A DNA stretch of 64,000 nt, taken from Rhabdophis nuchalis. Its lineage: Eukaryota > Chordata > Lepidosauria > Squamata > Natricidae. Under the pieces are notes generated by a model that made no database searches, was not told the DNA's origin, and was given only the letters and a program-made list of their open reading frames with translations. This document shows positions 54,857 through 64,000 of this stretch, piece after piece (within the stretch, counting starts at the first letter, position 1; each line of letters starts with the position of its first letter). The stretch spans positions 18,317,519 to 18,381,518 of the forward strand of contig CM077651.1 in the NCBI GenBank assembly GCA_039707465.1, written 5' to 3'. Made by a program: the position numbers and the translations under genes.

Positions 54857-55213
54857 TGGAGAAGACTCCTGCGAGTCCCTTGGACTGCTAGATGATCAAA
54901 CTGGTCAGTCCTACAGGACATCAACCCTGACTCCTCTTTAGAAGGCCAGATCCTGAAGATGAAAGTCAAATACTTTAGCCAACTAATGAGAAGGAAGGAC
55001 TCACTGGAGAAGAGCCAAATGCTGGGAAAAATTTGATGGCAAAAAAAGAAGGGGGCGACAGATAATGAGCCCCCTCATTGAAGCAGTAGGTGTGAGGTTA
55101 AATGGACTCCAGAGGATGGTAGAGAACAGGAAGGCCTGGAGGAATGTTGTCCATTTGTTGTTGTTAGTTGTGAAGCCAAGTCGGACATGACTTCACAACT
55201 AACAACAACAAAA
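54857..55213 (+). mobile_element. Bov-B (RTE) LINE 3' end
   Basis: Begins GAAGACTCCTGCGAGTCCC and contains GATCCTGAAGATGAAAGTCA, TACTTTAGCCAACTAATGAG and ATGCTGGGAAAAATTTGATG. It closes with GTCGGACATGACTTCACAAC and (AAC)n. These are the conserved coding end and tail of Bov-B, a LINE shared by squamates and ruminants. It abuts the L2 fragment head-to-head with no gap. Confidence 0.88.
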
Positions 55214-55707
55214 GCTGTCTTAAGTATGAATCCCACATTTTTAAACTTCCTGTTTGATATTGACTTCATTGTTCATCTCTCATTTTTGACAGATGTTGAT
55301 GAGTAGATAACCTGAGATATAGTTTACCAAACCATGAAGCAATATTGACCCAAATATGTTTGTATAAACGCACATTTCTCTTAAATACATTTAGGGAGGC
55401 AAAAATTGCACTTCAAATATCTGTACAATATCACCTTTAACACAGACCTAGATTTGTCTGTTATAGAATCAACAAAAGAGTTTTCAGCTCTTTATATTAT
55501 GGTTTCATTGGCTTTGGATTCACTGATGTGATTTTTCAGTTGCAGATCATGAATGCATGTGGAATGGTTGCTAAAAATATACACATAAACTTATTTTCTT
55601 CAGAAACTATTATTTTTCATTAGCCTGCAGGCAAATGCTTTCCTTTGTCTGCATTGCATTCCCCAGGATTTAAACTGTTCGGAGGAAGGTGTTTCCTCCA
55701 AGCAGCT
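55214..55707. other. No recognised feature
   Basis: AT-rich unique-looking DNA. Confidence 0.4.
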
Positions 55708-56330
55708 GTTGTGGTGCAGTGGTTAGAGTGTGTTGTGACCTGCTAGCAGCCAGCAGAACTGGCAGCAGATTCAGACAGTGAGGAGGTTGGGGAGGAACTG
55801 GAGTCTGGGGAAGGCTATCATGAGGGCTCTGTGTCGGAGGCAGAGAGGGGGCCAGAGCCATTTACCAGTTATCAGCTGCCTTCAGAGTCAGACATTAGTG
55901 AAGCAGAGGAACAGCTGGAGCCTGTTCCCAGTGTGCGCATGCACAGAGTTGCCAGATGAAGGAAACAGCTAAAGAACAGGGGTCAACTTGGGAGTAAGGC
56001 CACAGGTGGACGATGAATGGCCCCTCCCAGAGGAATTAAAAGAGGAGCGAAAGGGGAGTGGAGCTTGCAGGAGACAATTAGTTCACTTCATTGTTTTGTG
56101 ACTCCCCGAGACTCCTTGCCAAGTTTTGCAGATATCGGCCTGGCAGCTCTCTATGCCAGACAAGGTCTGTGATTGTAAATCCTTCCTTGAAAAACTTGAA
56201 GGTTGACTCTACCTTCCATGCTTCCGAGGTGGGTAAAATGAGGACCCACATTGTTGAGAGCAACATGCTGACTCTATAAACCACTTAGAGAGGGCTGTAA
56301 AGCACTGTAAAGTGGTATATAAGTCTATTG
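55708..56330 (+). repeat. tRNA-derived SINE with internal replacement
   Basis: The SINE head (GTGGTGCAGTGGTTAGAGTG, 55711-55730) and the rear (GAAGGTTGACTCTACCTTCC to GTGGTATATAAGTCT, 56195-56327) are separated by about 460 bp of other sequence. The SINE region between them is missing. Confidence 0.8.
55737..56194. repeat. Unidentified insert within SINE
   Basis: GC-richer than its flanks, with no long frame that I recognise. A TATA-like AATTAAAAGAGG at 56034-56045 followed by GAGCGAAAGGGGAGTGG is reminiscent of an LTR promoter, but no terminal TG/CA pair or target duplication is clear. Confidence 0.4.
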
Positions 56331-56439
56331 TGGTTCAGAAGTCACAGAACTGATTATTGTTCATAACTATATCAGTGAATAAGTGTAAACAAGTACAAAA
56401 ACAAGGGGAAAAGATGGTGGAGTTTGTATATGTACATTT

Positions 56440-56611
56440 TAATTGGGTTTTTAGAGACTTTAGGGATTTTAGTATTTTAGGTTTTAGCGCAGGGTCACTG
56501 TAGTTTAATTTGTTTTTAGGTATTTATATTGCTGTATGTTTTATATTTTATAATTCCCTGTGCACCGCCCCGAGTCCCTTTGGGGAGAGGGAGCGGTATA
56601 TAAATAAAAGT
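56440..56611 (+). mobile_element. L2 LINE 3' UTR remnant
   Basis: TTTTAGCGCAGGGTCACTG and the hairpin CACCGCCCCGAGTCCCTTT..GGGAGCGGTATATAAAT; no coding sequence. Continues into (TTGA)n. Confidence 0.87.
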
Positions 56612-56631
56612 TTGATTGATTGATTGATTGA
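56612..56631. repeat. (TTGA)n at L2 3' end
   Basis: Four to five TTGA units directly follow the AATAAA-rich L2 tail. Confidence 0.9.
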
Positions 56632-56659
56632 GAACCAGATCACGCTAATCGACATAATT

Positions 56660-57053
56660 ACAGGTATCCCTTGACATACAGCCATAAGTGACCCCAAAAT
56701 TTATGTTGCTAAGTGAGACATTTGTTAAGTAAGCTTTGTCCTGTGTTATGACCTTTCTTGCCACAGTTCTTAAGTGAATCACTGCAGTTGTTAAGTTAGT
56801 AGCAGAGTTGTTAAGCAAATCTGGCTTCCCCATTGTCTTTGCACAAAGGAGATCACATGATCCCTGGGCACTGCGACCGTCATAAATGTGAGTCAGTGTT
56901 CAAATAAATGTGAGTCAGTGTTCAAATTTTGATCACGTGACCATGGGATGCTGCAGCAGTCATAAGTGTGAAAAATGGTCATGTTACTTTTTTCAGTGAT
57001 GTAATATTGAATGGTCAGTAAATGAACTATTGTAAATTGAAAACTATCTGTAG
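56660..57053 (+). mobile_element. TIR DNA transposon, non-autonomous
   Basis: Starts TACAGGTATCCCTTGACATAC and ends ATTGTAAATTGAAAACTATC; the reverse complement of the better-preserved family member at 47293 confirms the terminus. Repeated TTGTTAAGTNAG motifs and TGATCACGTGACC lie inside. Includes a 27-bp tandem duplication at about 56882-56929. Superfamily not assigned. Confidence 0.65.
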
Positions 57054-57055
57054 TC

Positions 57056-57614
57056 TACATCAAACTGATCCGATATCTCAAGTTTAAGAATATGTCCACC
57101 AGATGTTGGAAATGCAACCAGATGCCAAGGACATACTATCAAATGTGGTGGACATGTGCAAAAGCAAAGAAATATTGGACAAATATACACACATGGTTAG
57201 AAATTTTTTTGAAGCAGCACATAGATTATAAGGCAGATATATTTTTGTTAGGTATTAGTACCAGAGATTTATGATAAAGGGAATATATATACCTAATATT
57301 ACATGTTTTGACAGCAGCAAGAATTGTATTACACAATACTGGAAAAATGGGGGGGACGACCCTATAGAAGATATTATTAAGAAAATTTAAGATTTTGCAG
57401 AAATGGACAGATTGACATTAATGATAAAAGAAAAAGAAGACACAGAGTATTTTCCAAGATGGGAATTGTTTTGTAAATGGTTGGATGATAAAGATAGACA
57501 TTAGGAGTTAGAAAACTATTACTATTTAAGCATATTGACCCAGTCAATACGCTGTTCACTAAGCACTTGTATATGTAAATTGAAAATGTATAAATAAACT
57601 GATTTAAAAAAAAG
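57056..57614 (+). mobile_element. L1 LINE ORF2 C-terminus and 3' end
   Basis: Encodes CWKCNQMPRTYYQMWWTCAKAKKYW, the cysteine-rich C-terminal motif of L1 ORF2 (CxxC...H-like WWxC), then FLLGISTRDL before a stop near 57271. Further L1-like sequence follows in broken frames. It ends with an A-run after AATAAACTGATTT. Inactive. Confidence 0.85.
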
Positions 57615-58689
57615 TTTCTCTAAGAGAGCTATCACTTCCTAGAACCGAAAACTGCATAATGGTATACATATATATACTTTAAGTCTTATAAAATATTTTA
57701 CAGAAATCCAGAATGGATGGAAACACCAAAGTCGTTGTAATTACCTGTGAGTGATTATTGGATTTGTTCTTAAAATAAAGGGTATTCTTGGCTGAGGATC
57801 AAATTGCATTTGATACATCTCTTCTTTCATTGTGATTTTTGGCCCCTCAGTCGTCCTGAAGTACTGACATTTGATGCCAGAAATATTTGACAAAGATCAT
57901 TGTCAGCATATTTATGGAACGAGATGCTCTCCCATTCTTCCCCTTGAAATGTTTTGGCTTTGTAACATTCACACGCTAGCCGTGACAGATTGCCTGTGAC
58001 AGAAGGTGTCAAGGAAGGGAATAAAGTTTTAAATTGTCAACTTTATTTCTCTTCCTAATTATCATGCTCGTCATACTAAGGATAAACTCTTCCTAAGACC
58101 ATTAAATTCTGTTTGTTAAAACTGTAGTTTCTACCTGGAATGCCAATGCTTGATCTGGGGAATTGTTAAAACTGTAGTTTCTGAATTTCTACCTGGAATG
58201 CCAATGCATGATCTGGGAATAGTTTTAAAGCTGGTGCAGACATGCAAGTTTAAAGACACAAACACAGTTACCCACATAAACAATTGTAGTCATTTATACC
58301 CCAGCAAAACTCCAATACTATAAATTCAAATTTGTGCAGGAAGGCAAGCAGAATAACTGGGAAATGCCTACCCCATGCCTCAGCTATCTTTGGATCAACC
58401 CCATCTCACAAGAAACACATAAAGTGATTAGATTTAGAGATTGTGTTACCTTTAAGATGTGCGTGGCTGGCTTGGTTGGCTGATTCTAGCCAATTGTGTT
58501 TGGGAACCTTTGACTTGCACTTGAAGGTGAATGAGAAACCCACTCAATGTCAGCTTATTCAATAAATCATGATTGTCCAAACTTTTGACTTGCCTGGGCT
58601 ATATTGAGTGAAGAGTTGTTGTCTTTAGCTGCATATAAAATATATGATATAGTTAACGTATATAAATAACAAATTTCCATATCCATCTA
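57615..58689. other. Mostly unique; local tandem duplication
   Basis: No family recognised except a duplication at 58115-58222. Confidence 0.4.
58115..58222. repeat. Two-unit tandem duplication
   Basis: GTTAAAACTGTAGTTTCT...TACCTGGAATGCCAATGC occurs at 58115 and 58165, the second copy with an extra GAATTTC. Confidence 0.9.
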
Positions 58690-59195
58690 TATCTATATCT
58701 ATATCTCTGCACTGGCTCCCTGTGGCCTTCCGGGTGTGCTTCAAGGTGCTAGTAATCATCTTTAAAGCGCTCCATGGCACGGGACCCAGTTACTTGCGAG
58801 ACCGCCTCCTACCACATACCTCCCTTTGACCTGTCCGCTCCCACAGGGTGGGCCTCCTCAGGGTGCCATCAGCTAGCCAATGCCGGCTGGTGGCGCCCAG
58901 GGGAAGAGCCTTCTCTGTGGCAGGCCCCGCCCTCTGGAATGACCTTCCCCCCGACCTCCGCACCATCACGGACCTTTGCCTCTTCCGCCGGACACTAAAA
59001 ACTCACCTGTTTCAGATGGCCGACCTGGCATAATTTTAGAATGGTTTTTACTAGAGTATTAAATTTATTTTAGCACAGGTATATTTAATTCATTTTAATT
59101 ATCTTATATTGTATTTATTGAATGTGGTTTTATTGTTTCCTGTGCACCGCCCTGAGTCCCTTCAGGGAGATAGGGCGGTTTATAAATCGAATAAA
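58690..59195 (+). mobile_element. L2 LINE fragment, C-terminal domain and 3' UTR
   Basis: Encodes LHWLPVAFRVCFKVL, ALHGTGPSYLRDRL, then in another frame GLLRVPSASQCRLVAPRGRA, GPALWNDLPPDLRTI and LKTHLFQMADLA. It ends with hairpin CACCGCCCTGAGTCCCTTC..GGGCGGTTTATAAAT and runs into (AAAT)n. Confidence 0.93.
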
Positions 59196-59307
<112 letters not shown>

Positions 59308-59339
59308 CTCTACCTCTAGCCTCACAAAATTATATATTT

Positions 59340-59413
59340 ATATGCATTTATACATACATATACATATATACACACATAATATATACATACATACATACAT
59401 ACATACATACATA
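59340..59413. repeat. (TACA)n compound microsatellite
   Basis: TATATACACA-type sequence ending in about eight TACA units. Confidence 0.93.
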
Positions 59414-60354
59414 ATTTTGTGAAGCTGTCCAGCACTGCATGCAGACATTGCTGCAATAAATCATGATTAATGATATTATTTAACATCATGAAGAATTCAG
59501 ACCTCTTCCCAATGGACTCACTCAGCCGAAATTAAAGATGCTATCTGTTACTATTCTGTTCTTTTTAAAGTTAATAAATGCCTTCTACATCAGATGAATA
59601 ATTACCCTATTTTGTATATGGGATGGATCTTTGTGACAATAAATTGTACCCAAGGTTCATGAAAAACAGCAAATCAAGATTTATTAAATCAAGCTTCTGC
59701 TTGACAATTATACTGATGGTAAGAATGCCCAACTATTTTTTTCCCTCTTGTAAATTTTTACTTTGTTCTAAGCAGAGTCAAATCTCTCATTACTTTGCTT
59801 TAGGGAAGCATTATGTTTTCCTAGCACAAAATTATACTGAGTAGAATTGAAATAGTTATGTTTAGGATTGAAATTTGAAGCCTATTTTTAATTACTAATC
59901 AGTGACAGTGCGCAGAGCTCTGCCTACAAAGAAATCGCAACTCAGTCTAAGAAACCAGTCTAAGTAAAAACGATTTTTAATAGCACAGAGGTGAGAAAGG
60001 TATGGCTTACTACAGAAGTCAGGTGAAATACATTAGTGAACTGAAACTTCCATGCCAAAACCCAAGTGAAAACTTTTCCCACTTAAGCACTTTCCATTGC
60101 TGGTCCTTCACTATCCAATCAATTTCAAAGAAGATATTTTGGAAACAGCCTCTCTGATTGTAGGCTAGCTTCCAGCGGCATTCTTCTCATTACAAGCAAC
60201 CATGGAACACCATCTCAGCCGGCACTTTCACTTTCTAACTTTTACTTTCCTCACCAAGTGCTCCCCCACCCTTTCACCCTCCCCCAAGGGTTCATGGCAG
60301 ACTGGTACTGAAGCAACTGCAGTCCACAATTTCTGAATATTGTGAAGAATTTCA
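59414..60354. other. Mostly unique; possible repeat at 59890-60350
   Basis: The GC-richer block at 59890-60350 differs in composition from its surroundings and may be an unrecognised repeat, perhaps an LTR. I cannot support a family. Confidence 0.3.
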
Positions 60355-60360
60355 CAAAAA

Positions 60361-60450
60361 GGAGAAATATATCTGTCTGTCTGTTTGTCTGTCTCTCTAT
60401 CAATCGATACTATCTATTGATATATATGTGTGTGTGTGTGTGTGTGTGTT
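60361..60450. repeat. (TCTG)/(TATC)/(TG) compound microsatellite
   Basis: Short runs of TCTG, TATC and TG units leading to a tRNA-like element tail (TTACATTTTTGAGCTGATCA). Confidence 0.9.
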
Positions 60451-60482
60451 ACATTTTTGAGCTGATCAATAAATAAGTCAGA

Positions 60483-60612
60483 AGCCTGAAGACCGAAGCC
60501 TGAAGATGGCAAGTGAGATCTTGCTGAAACATTGCAAAAACAATCTCATTCTTACATGGGAAAACACCCGAATACAACAAGACCAGCATGCCTACACCCG
60601 TGAAAATCTACG
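60483..60612 (+). mobile_element. Penelope-like 3' UTR fragment
   Basis: Contains CCGAAGCCTGAAGATGGCAA, GAGATCTTGCTGAAACATTG and AAAACACCCGAATACAACAA, closely matching 41320-41407. There is a small local duplication GAAGCCTGAAGACC at its start. It ends CGTGAAAATCTACGAATAT before a (TG)n. Confidence 0.82.
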
Positions 60613-60641
60613 AATATATATGTGTGTGTGTGTATTTGTAG

Positions 60642-60730
60642 TTAGATAGCTAGATAGCTAGATAGCTAGATAGCTAGATAGCTAGATAGCTAGATAGCTA
60701 GATAGCTAGATAGCTAGATAGCTAGATAGC

Positions 60731-60788
<58 letters not shown>
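60642..60788. repeat. (TAGATAGC)n octamer array followed by (GATA)n
   Basis: About eleven exact TAGATAGC units (60642-60732), then about fourteen GATA units to 60788. The octamer is a GATA dimer with one substituted base. Confidence 0.97.
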
Positions 60789-60789
<1 letters not shown>

Positions 60790-61080
60790 ATGTGTGTGTG
60801 TATGTATTTGTGTGTGTGTGTGTATGCTTATGTGTGTATAAATGTATAGGTCTATCTGTCTGTCTGTCTGTCTGTCAACACACACACACACACTCAGAGA
60901 GAGAGAGATAGCTGATGGATAGACAGATAGATATATCTATATATGAAGACATCTACATATATAGATACAGTATATCTATAGATATATCTGTGTGTGTGTG
61001 CGTGTGCATGTGTGTGTGTGTGAGAGAGAGAGAAAGAGAGAGAGAGAGGGAGGGAGGGAGGGAGAGAGAGAATAGATAGC
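60789..61080. repeat. Compound TG/TCTG/CA/GA microsatellite cluster
   Basis: Successive short tracts of TG, TCTG, CA, GATA, TG and GA/GGGA units, almost without unique sequence. Confidence 0.93.
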
Positions 61081-61084
61081 TAGA

Positions 61085-61330
61085 TAGATTACATTTTTGC
61101 TGATAAAGAAATGAAGGGAGACTAGGATAGATCTATTTCAACCTATTTAGTGCTCATTAGCTAACCATACCCTTGCTTGGATCCGAACTTGGGCTGCTTA
61201 CATAGTAGGCAGTTATATTTGCCTCTAAGCCACAAGTACTCCTCCCTTTATCAGCTGAGCCAGGGGAGTGATTAAGTGTTGTTTTTTCTTCTGCCAAAGC
61301 ACCTGGTCTGCCAAAATATGGGAGGGAGCA
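61085..61330 (-). repeat. tRNA-like element
   Basis: Minus strand: CTTGTGGCTTAGAGGCAAAT as A-box region, AGTTCGGATCCAAGCAAGGG as B-box region, GGTTAGCTAATGAGCACTAA, then CTAGTCTCCCTTCATTTCTT and a GTAATC end against the microsatellite. Same family as 9086. Confidence 0.6.
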
Positions 61331-61404
61331 TACTGCTTCCCTTTCGCTTTTCAGCCCCACTCCAGGATCCTTCCAGGCAGTCGCTTACATGACAAACCAT
61401 TTTG

Positions 61405-61620
61405 TGTTGCATTTGTGCTGATAAAGAAATGAAGGGAGACTAGTATAGATCTATTTCAAGCTCTTTAGCTCTCATCAGCTAGCCATACCCTTACTGGGAT
61501 TCGAACTTTGGCTGCTTACAAATTAGACAGTTGCATTAACCTATAAGACACAAGTTCTCCTCCCTTTATCAGCTGAGGCAGTATGCTCCCTCCCATATTT
61601 GAGCAGATCAGGTGCTTTGA
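61405..61620 (-). repeat. tRNA-like element, second copy
   Basis: Minus strand: CTTGTGTCTTATAGGTTAAT, AGTTCGAATCCCAGTAAGGG, GGCTAGCTGATGAGAGCTAA and the CTCCCTTCATTTCTTTATCA tail. It lies in the same orientation as the copy 320 bp upstream. Confidence 0.6.
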
Positions 61621-61654
61621 CAGAAGAAAAAAACACTGTGTGTGCACATATATC

Positions 61655-61721
61655 CATGCGCACACACACACACACATACATACACACATACATACACATA
61701 TACATATACACATACACACAA
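61655..61721. repeat. (CA)n/(TACA)n microsatellite
   Basis: CA and TACA units immediately beyond the tRNA-like element. Confidence 0.93.
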
Positions 61722-62395
61722 AATGTAGCTAAACGTGGCACAAAAGGAGTAATGCTAAAATACAGTTCAGACTAATTTGACTGAAGGGTCATTTGTTCTC
61801 TTTCACTTACAGAGCTGAACTCCTAAAAGTAACATTGCTTGGAAAATGTGAATGTCTAAAATAGCAACTGGCCAAAGCTATAATTGGCCAATGAGCTCCT
61901 GTCCTAAAGCTGCTCAAGAGATGAAATGGAAAGTGGGATGGCTATTATCTCTGAAGAATGCATCAGTAGAGTATGATGGAAATTTTCTTTCATTTTTTTC
62001 CCCAAGTGGCTCTTTTCTTATAACTAATAATAACCTATCACCCATGAAAAGAAGAAAATGGATACTCCTACTGACAGCAAAATCCTATATGTGTTTATTG
62101 GAATAAAGTTTTATTGAGTTCAGCAAGACTTACTCCCAAGTGGAAATTCGCAGATCAATATAAATCTTGTGGATTTTACTGTCTATATTGAGGAGGAGGG
62201 TAGAATTCCAGTCTGCCAGCATTTTAAATGAATTTAAAAGAAATCTATGTTTATTAATAAATATTGCATCATCTTTTCCATTCACAGTTGCTAATGTAAA
62301 TCCTAAAATAAATCCCTTAAATGCAAACTTTTCTGGTGTCACCTTTATGGAAATTGTGCTGGCACAAATTTTAGCATGAATTTTCTTTCAATATC
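61722..62395. other. No recognised feature
   Basis: AT-rich unique-looking sequence before the large microsatellite block. Confidence 0.4.
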
Positions 62396-62829
62396 ACACA
62401 CACGCGCACACACACACACACACACACAAACAAACACATACCTGTCCGTCCATCCATCAGTCCATCCATCCATCCATCGTCCATCGTCCATAGTCTCTCT
62501 CTCTAACCAGCTATCTGTCTATCCATCCATCCATTATCTATCTGTCTCTGTCTCTGTCTCTGTCTCTGTCTCTCTCTCTATCCATCCATCATCTGTTTAT
62601 GTATGTATGTATCGATCTACATATCCATCCATTCACCTCTATCTCTGTCTGTCTATTTATCTGTCTGTCTGTCAATCTGTCCATCCATCCATCTGTCCGT
62701 CCATCCATCCATTATCTATCTGTCTATCTATCTCTCTCTCTCCATCCATCAATCCATCCATCACCTGTCTGTCTGTCTGTCTGTCTGTCCGTCCATCCAT
62801 CCATCCATCCATCCATCCATCCATCCATC

Positions 62830-62860
<31 letters not shown>

Positions 62861-63118
62861 CATCCATCCATCCATCCATCCATCCATCCATCCATCCATC
62901 CCTATCCCTATCCCTATCCCTATCCCTATCCCTATCCCTATCCCTATCCCTATCCCTATCCCTATCCCTATCCCTATCCCTATCCCTATCTCTATATATC
63001 AGTCTGTCTGTCTATTTATCTATCTATATTTCTATCCATCCATCCATCTTGATCTATACCTACCTACCTACCTACCTACCTACCTACCTACCTATCTACC
63101 TACCTACCTACCTATCTT
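62396..63118. repeat. 720-bp compound microsatellite
   Basis: Ordered blocks: (CA)n, TCCA, CTCTGT, TCTG, (ATCC)n at 62793-62830 and 62859-62900, then (CCCTAT)n at 62899-62990, TCTG/TATC, and (TACC)n at 63058-63115. Pyrimidine-rich on the plus strand. The 260-, 200- and 149-codon frames here are translations of these repeats. Confidence 0.97.
62899..62990. repeat. Telomere-like (CCCTAT)n array
   Basis: About fifteen exact hexamers; the complement ATAGGG differs by one base from the vertebrate telomere unit TTAGGG. Confidence 0.95.
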
Positions 63119-64000
63119 TTATCATTTATCATTCATCATCTATCTATTTGCCTTATAACACCAGGCTTCCCCAAATCTTTGCATATGGCATTGAATTATA
63201 AGTTTTCTTGTAGTCAGTCCAGGCTGGGCTCAGATTGGTCTGTCGAAACCTGGAGTTTTGGACAACTGCTGTTTTGAGCCTCTGAGACTGACTAGGCCAC
63301 ACCCACCATGGCCACACCCACCTAACAACTGGGCTGAGAATCCATTGCTGACATTTTTAAAGCCCACCCCTGGATCTACCCATCACTAGCAACTAGGATT
63401 TAACAAACGTCTATAATCAAATGAATTTGAGATTAATTTATAAGGTTACTGCCAGGAACATGACCAGTAGTGTTTGACCAAGTAAAATGAGTGTGTAAAA
63501 CATTTTACAATTGTTTACCTCACAACATTTCATGCTTGAAACAATACCTCAGGAAAGACAATTCCTACCTTTATTGCTGTCTGGAAGTCCCTAATGGACT
63601 TTTTGGGGGGGTAAAAGAGAAAACAAATGAACTTATGATTTATGGTTTAGTTGATTAGATATGAAAGATTATAGAAAGAAGGGAATCTTGAAGTCAATTT
63701 AAAGACAGAGGTAAATTTATGATTGTACTTATAACTGCTGCTGCAAAAAAAATAGGAAATTACTTCTTTATATCTTTTCTTCTTTTATTTGTTTTTCTAT
63801 TTTTTTCCTTACTCTGTTTATTTGTATTAGTTTTCACCTTTGTTTTTAAAACTTTAAATAATATTATATATTTAAAAAGAAATGAACAAGACAGGCTGTC
63901 CCAAATATTCTGAAGGCTTTCTGAGCTCACAGCAGCCTTATTTGAATTGAGACAGATGTTTCAAAATCAAAACACACCATTTTGACACATTTCCACAATG
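63119..64000. other. Mostly no recognised feature; hAT-like end
   Basis: 63220-63373 has CCACACCCACCATGGCCACA and ends AAGCCCACCCCTGG, in the style of the CAGGGGTGG hAT group, but no left end was found. The rest is AT-rich and unique-looking. Confidence 0.4.

Noticed and set aside
62376..63158. 260-codon open frame (and 200- and 149-codon partners)
   Set aside because: It translates tetra- and hexanucleotide repeats in three frames; no protein signature.

Overview
The window is vertebrate nuclear DNA without a recognisable host protein-coding gene, rRNA or functional tRNA. Its repeat set points to a squamate reptile, most likely a snake: Sauria-type SINEs, a Bov-B LINE tail, many CR1 and L2 LINE fragments, two L1 remnants, a Penelope-like element, numerous non-autonomous hAT transposons, and long GATA/GATG (Bkm-like) microsatellites. 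The species is inferred from repeat content only.

Layout. 1-8 kb: an L2 copy on the minus strand, a tRNA-derived SINE, a Sauria SINE, a CR1 split by a hAT element, a palindromic hAT MITE and a strong CTCF-like motif. 8-15 kb: a Penelope tail, a tRNA-like element, a Sauria SINE split by a hAT, a probable solo LTR and hAT copies. 15-20 kb: a minus-strand L1 tail with a 17-bp target duplication, a hAT carrying a 40-bp VNTR, an 82-bp-arm inverted repeat around a tRNA-like core, and a Sauria SINE ending in (GATA)n. 20-27 kb: L2 tail, SINE, two CR1 copies, a large GATA/GATG array, hAT copies and repeat-free DNA.

27.9-30.35 kb is the most coherent coding segment: a 5'-truncated L2 LINE with a 739-codon uninterrupted frame containing reverse transcriptase motifs and the L2 C-terminal domain. 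30-45 kb: further L2, hAT, Sauria SINE and CR1 copies, a TIR transposon, an open Penelope GIY-YIG endonuclease frame and a probable Rex1-like tail. 45-57 kb: nested insertions (L2 in SINE, MITE in transposon, L2 in hAT), a solo LTR with a duplicated TATA box, a CR1 with a 283-codon frame, tandem hATs sharing a target site, an L2/Bov-B junction and an L1 end. 57-64 kb: an L2 with a long (AAAT)n tail and very large compound microsatellites, including a telomere-like (CCCTAT)n tract.

The recurring theme is retrotransposon 3' ends running directly into microsatellites, and hAT elements with clear 8-bp target duplications inserted into older repeats, which allows relative dating. I see no evidence of a wholly new gene system. 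The best candidates for follow-up are the long L2 frame, the Penelope endonuclease, the shared-target hAT tandem, the LTR with duplicated promoter, the foldback structures and the CTCF-like sites.
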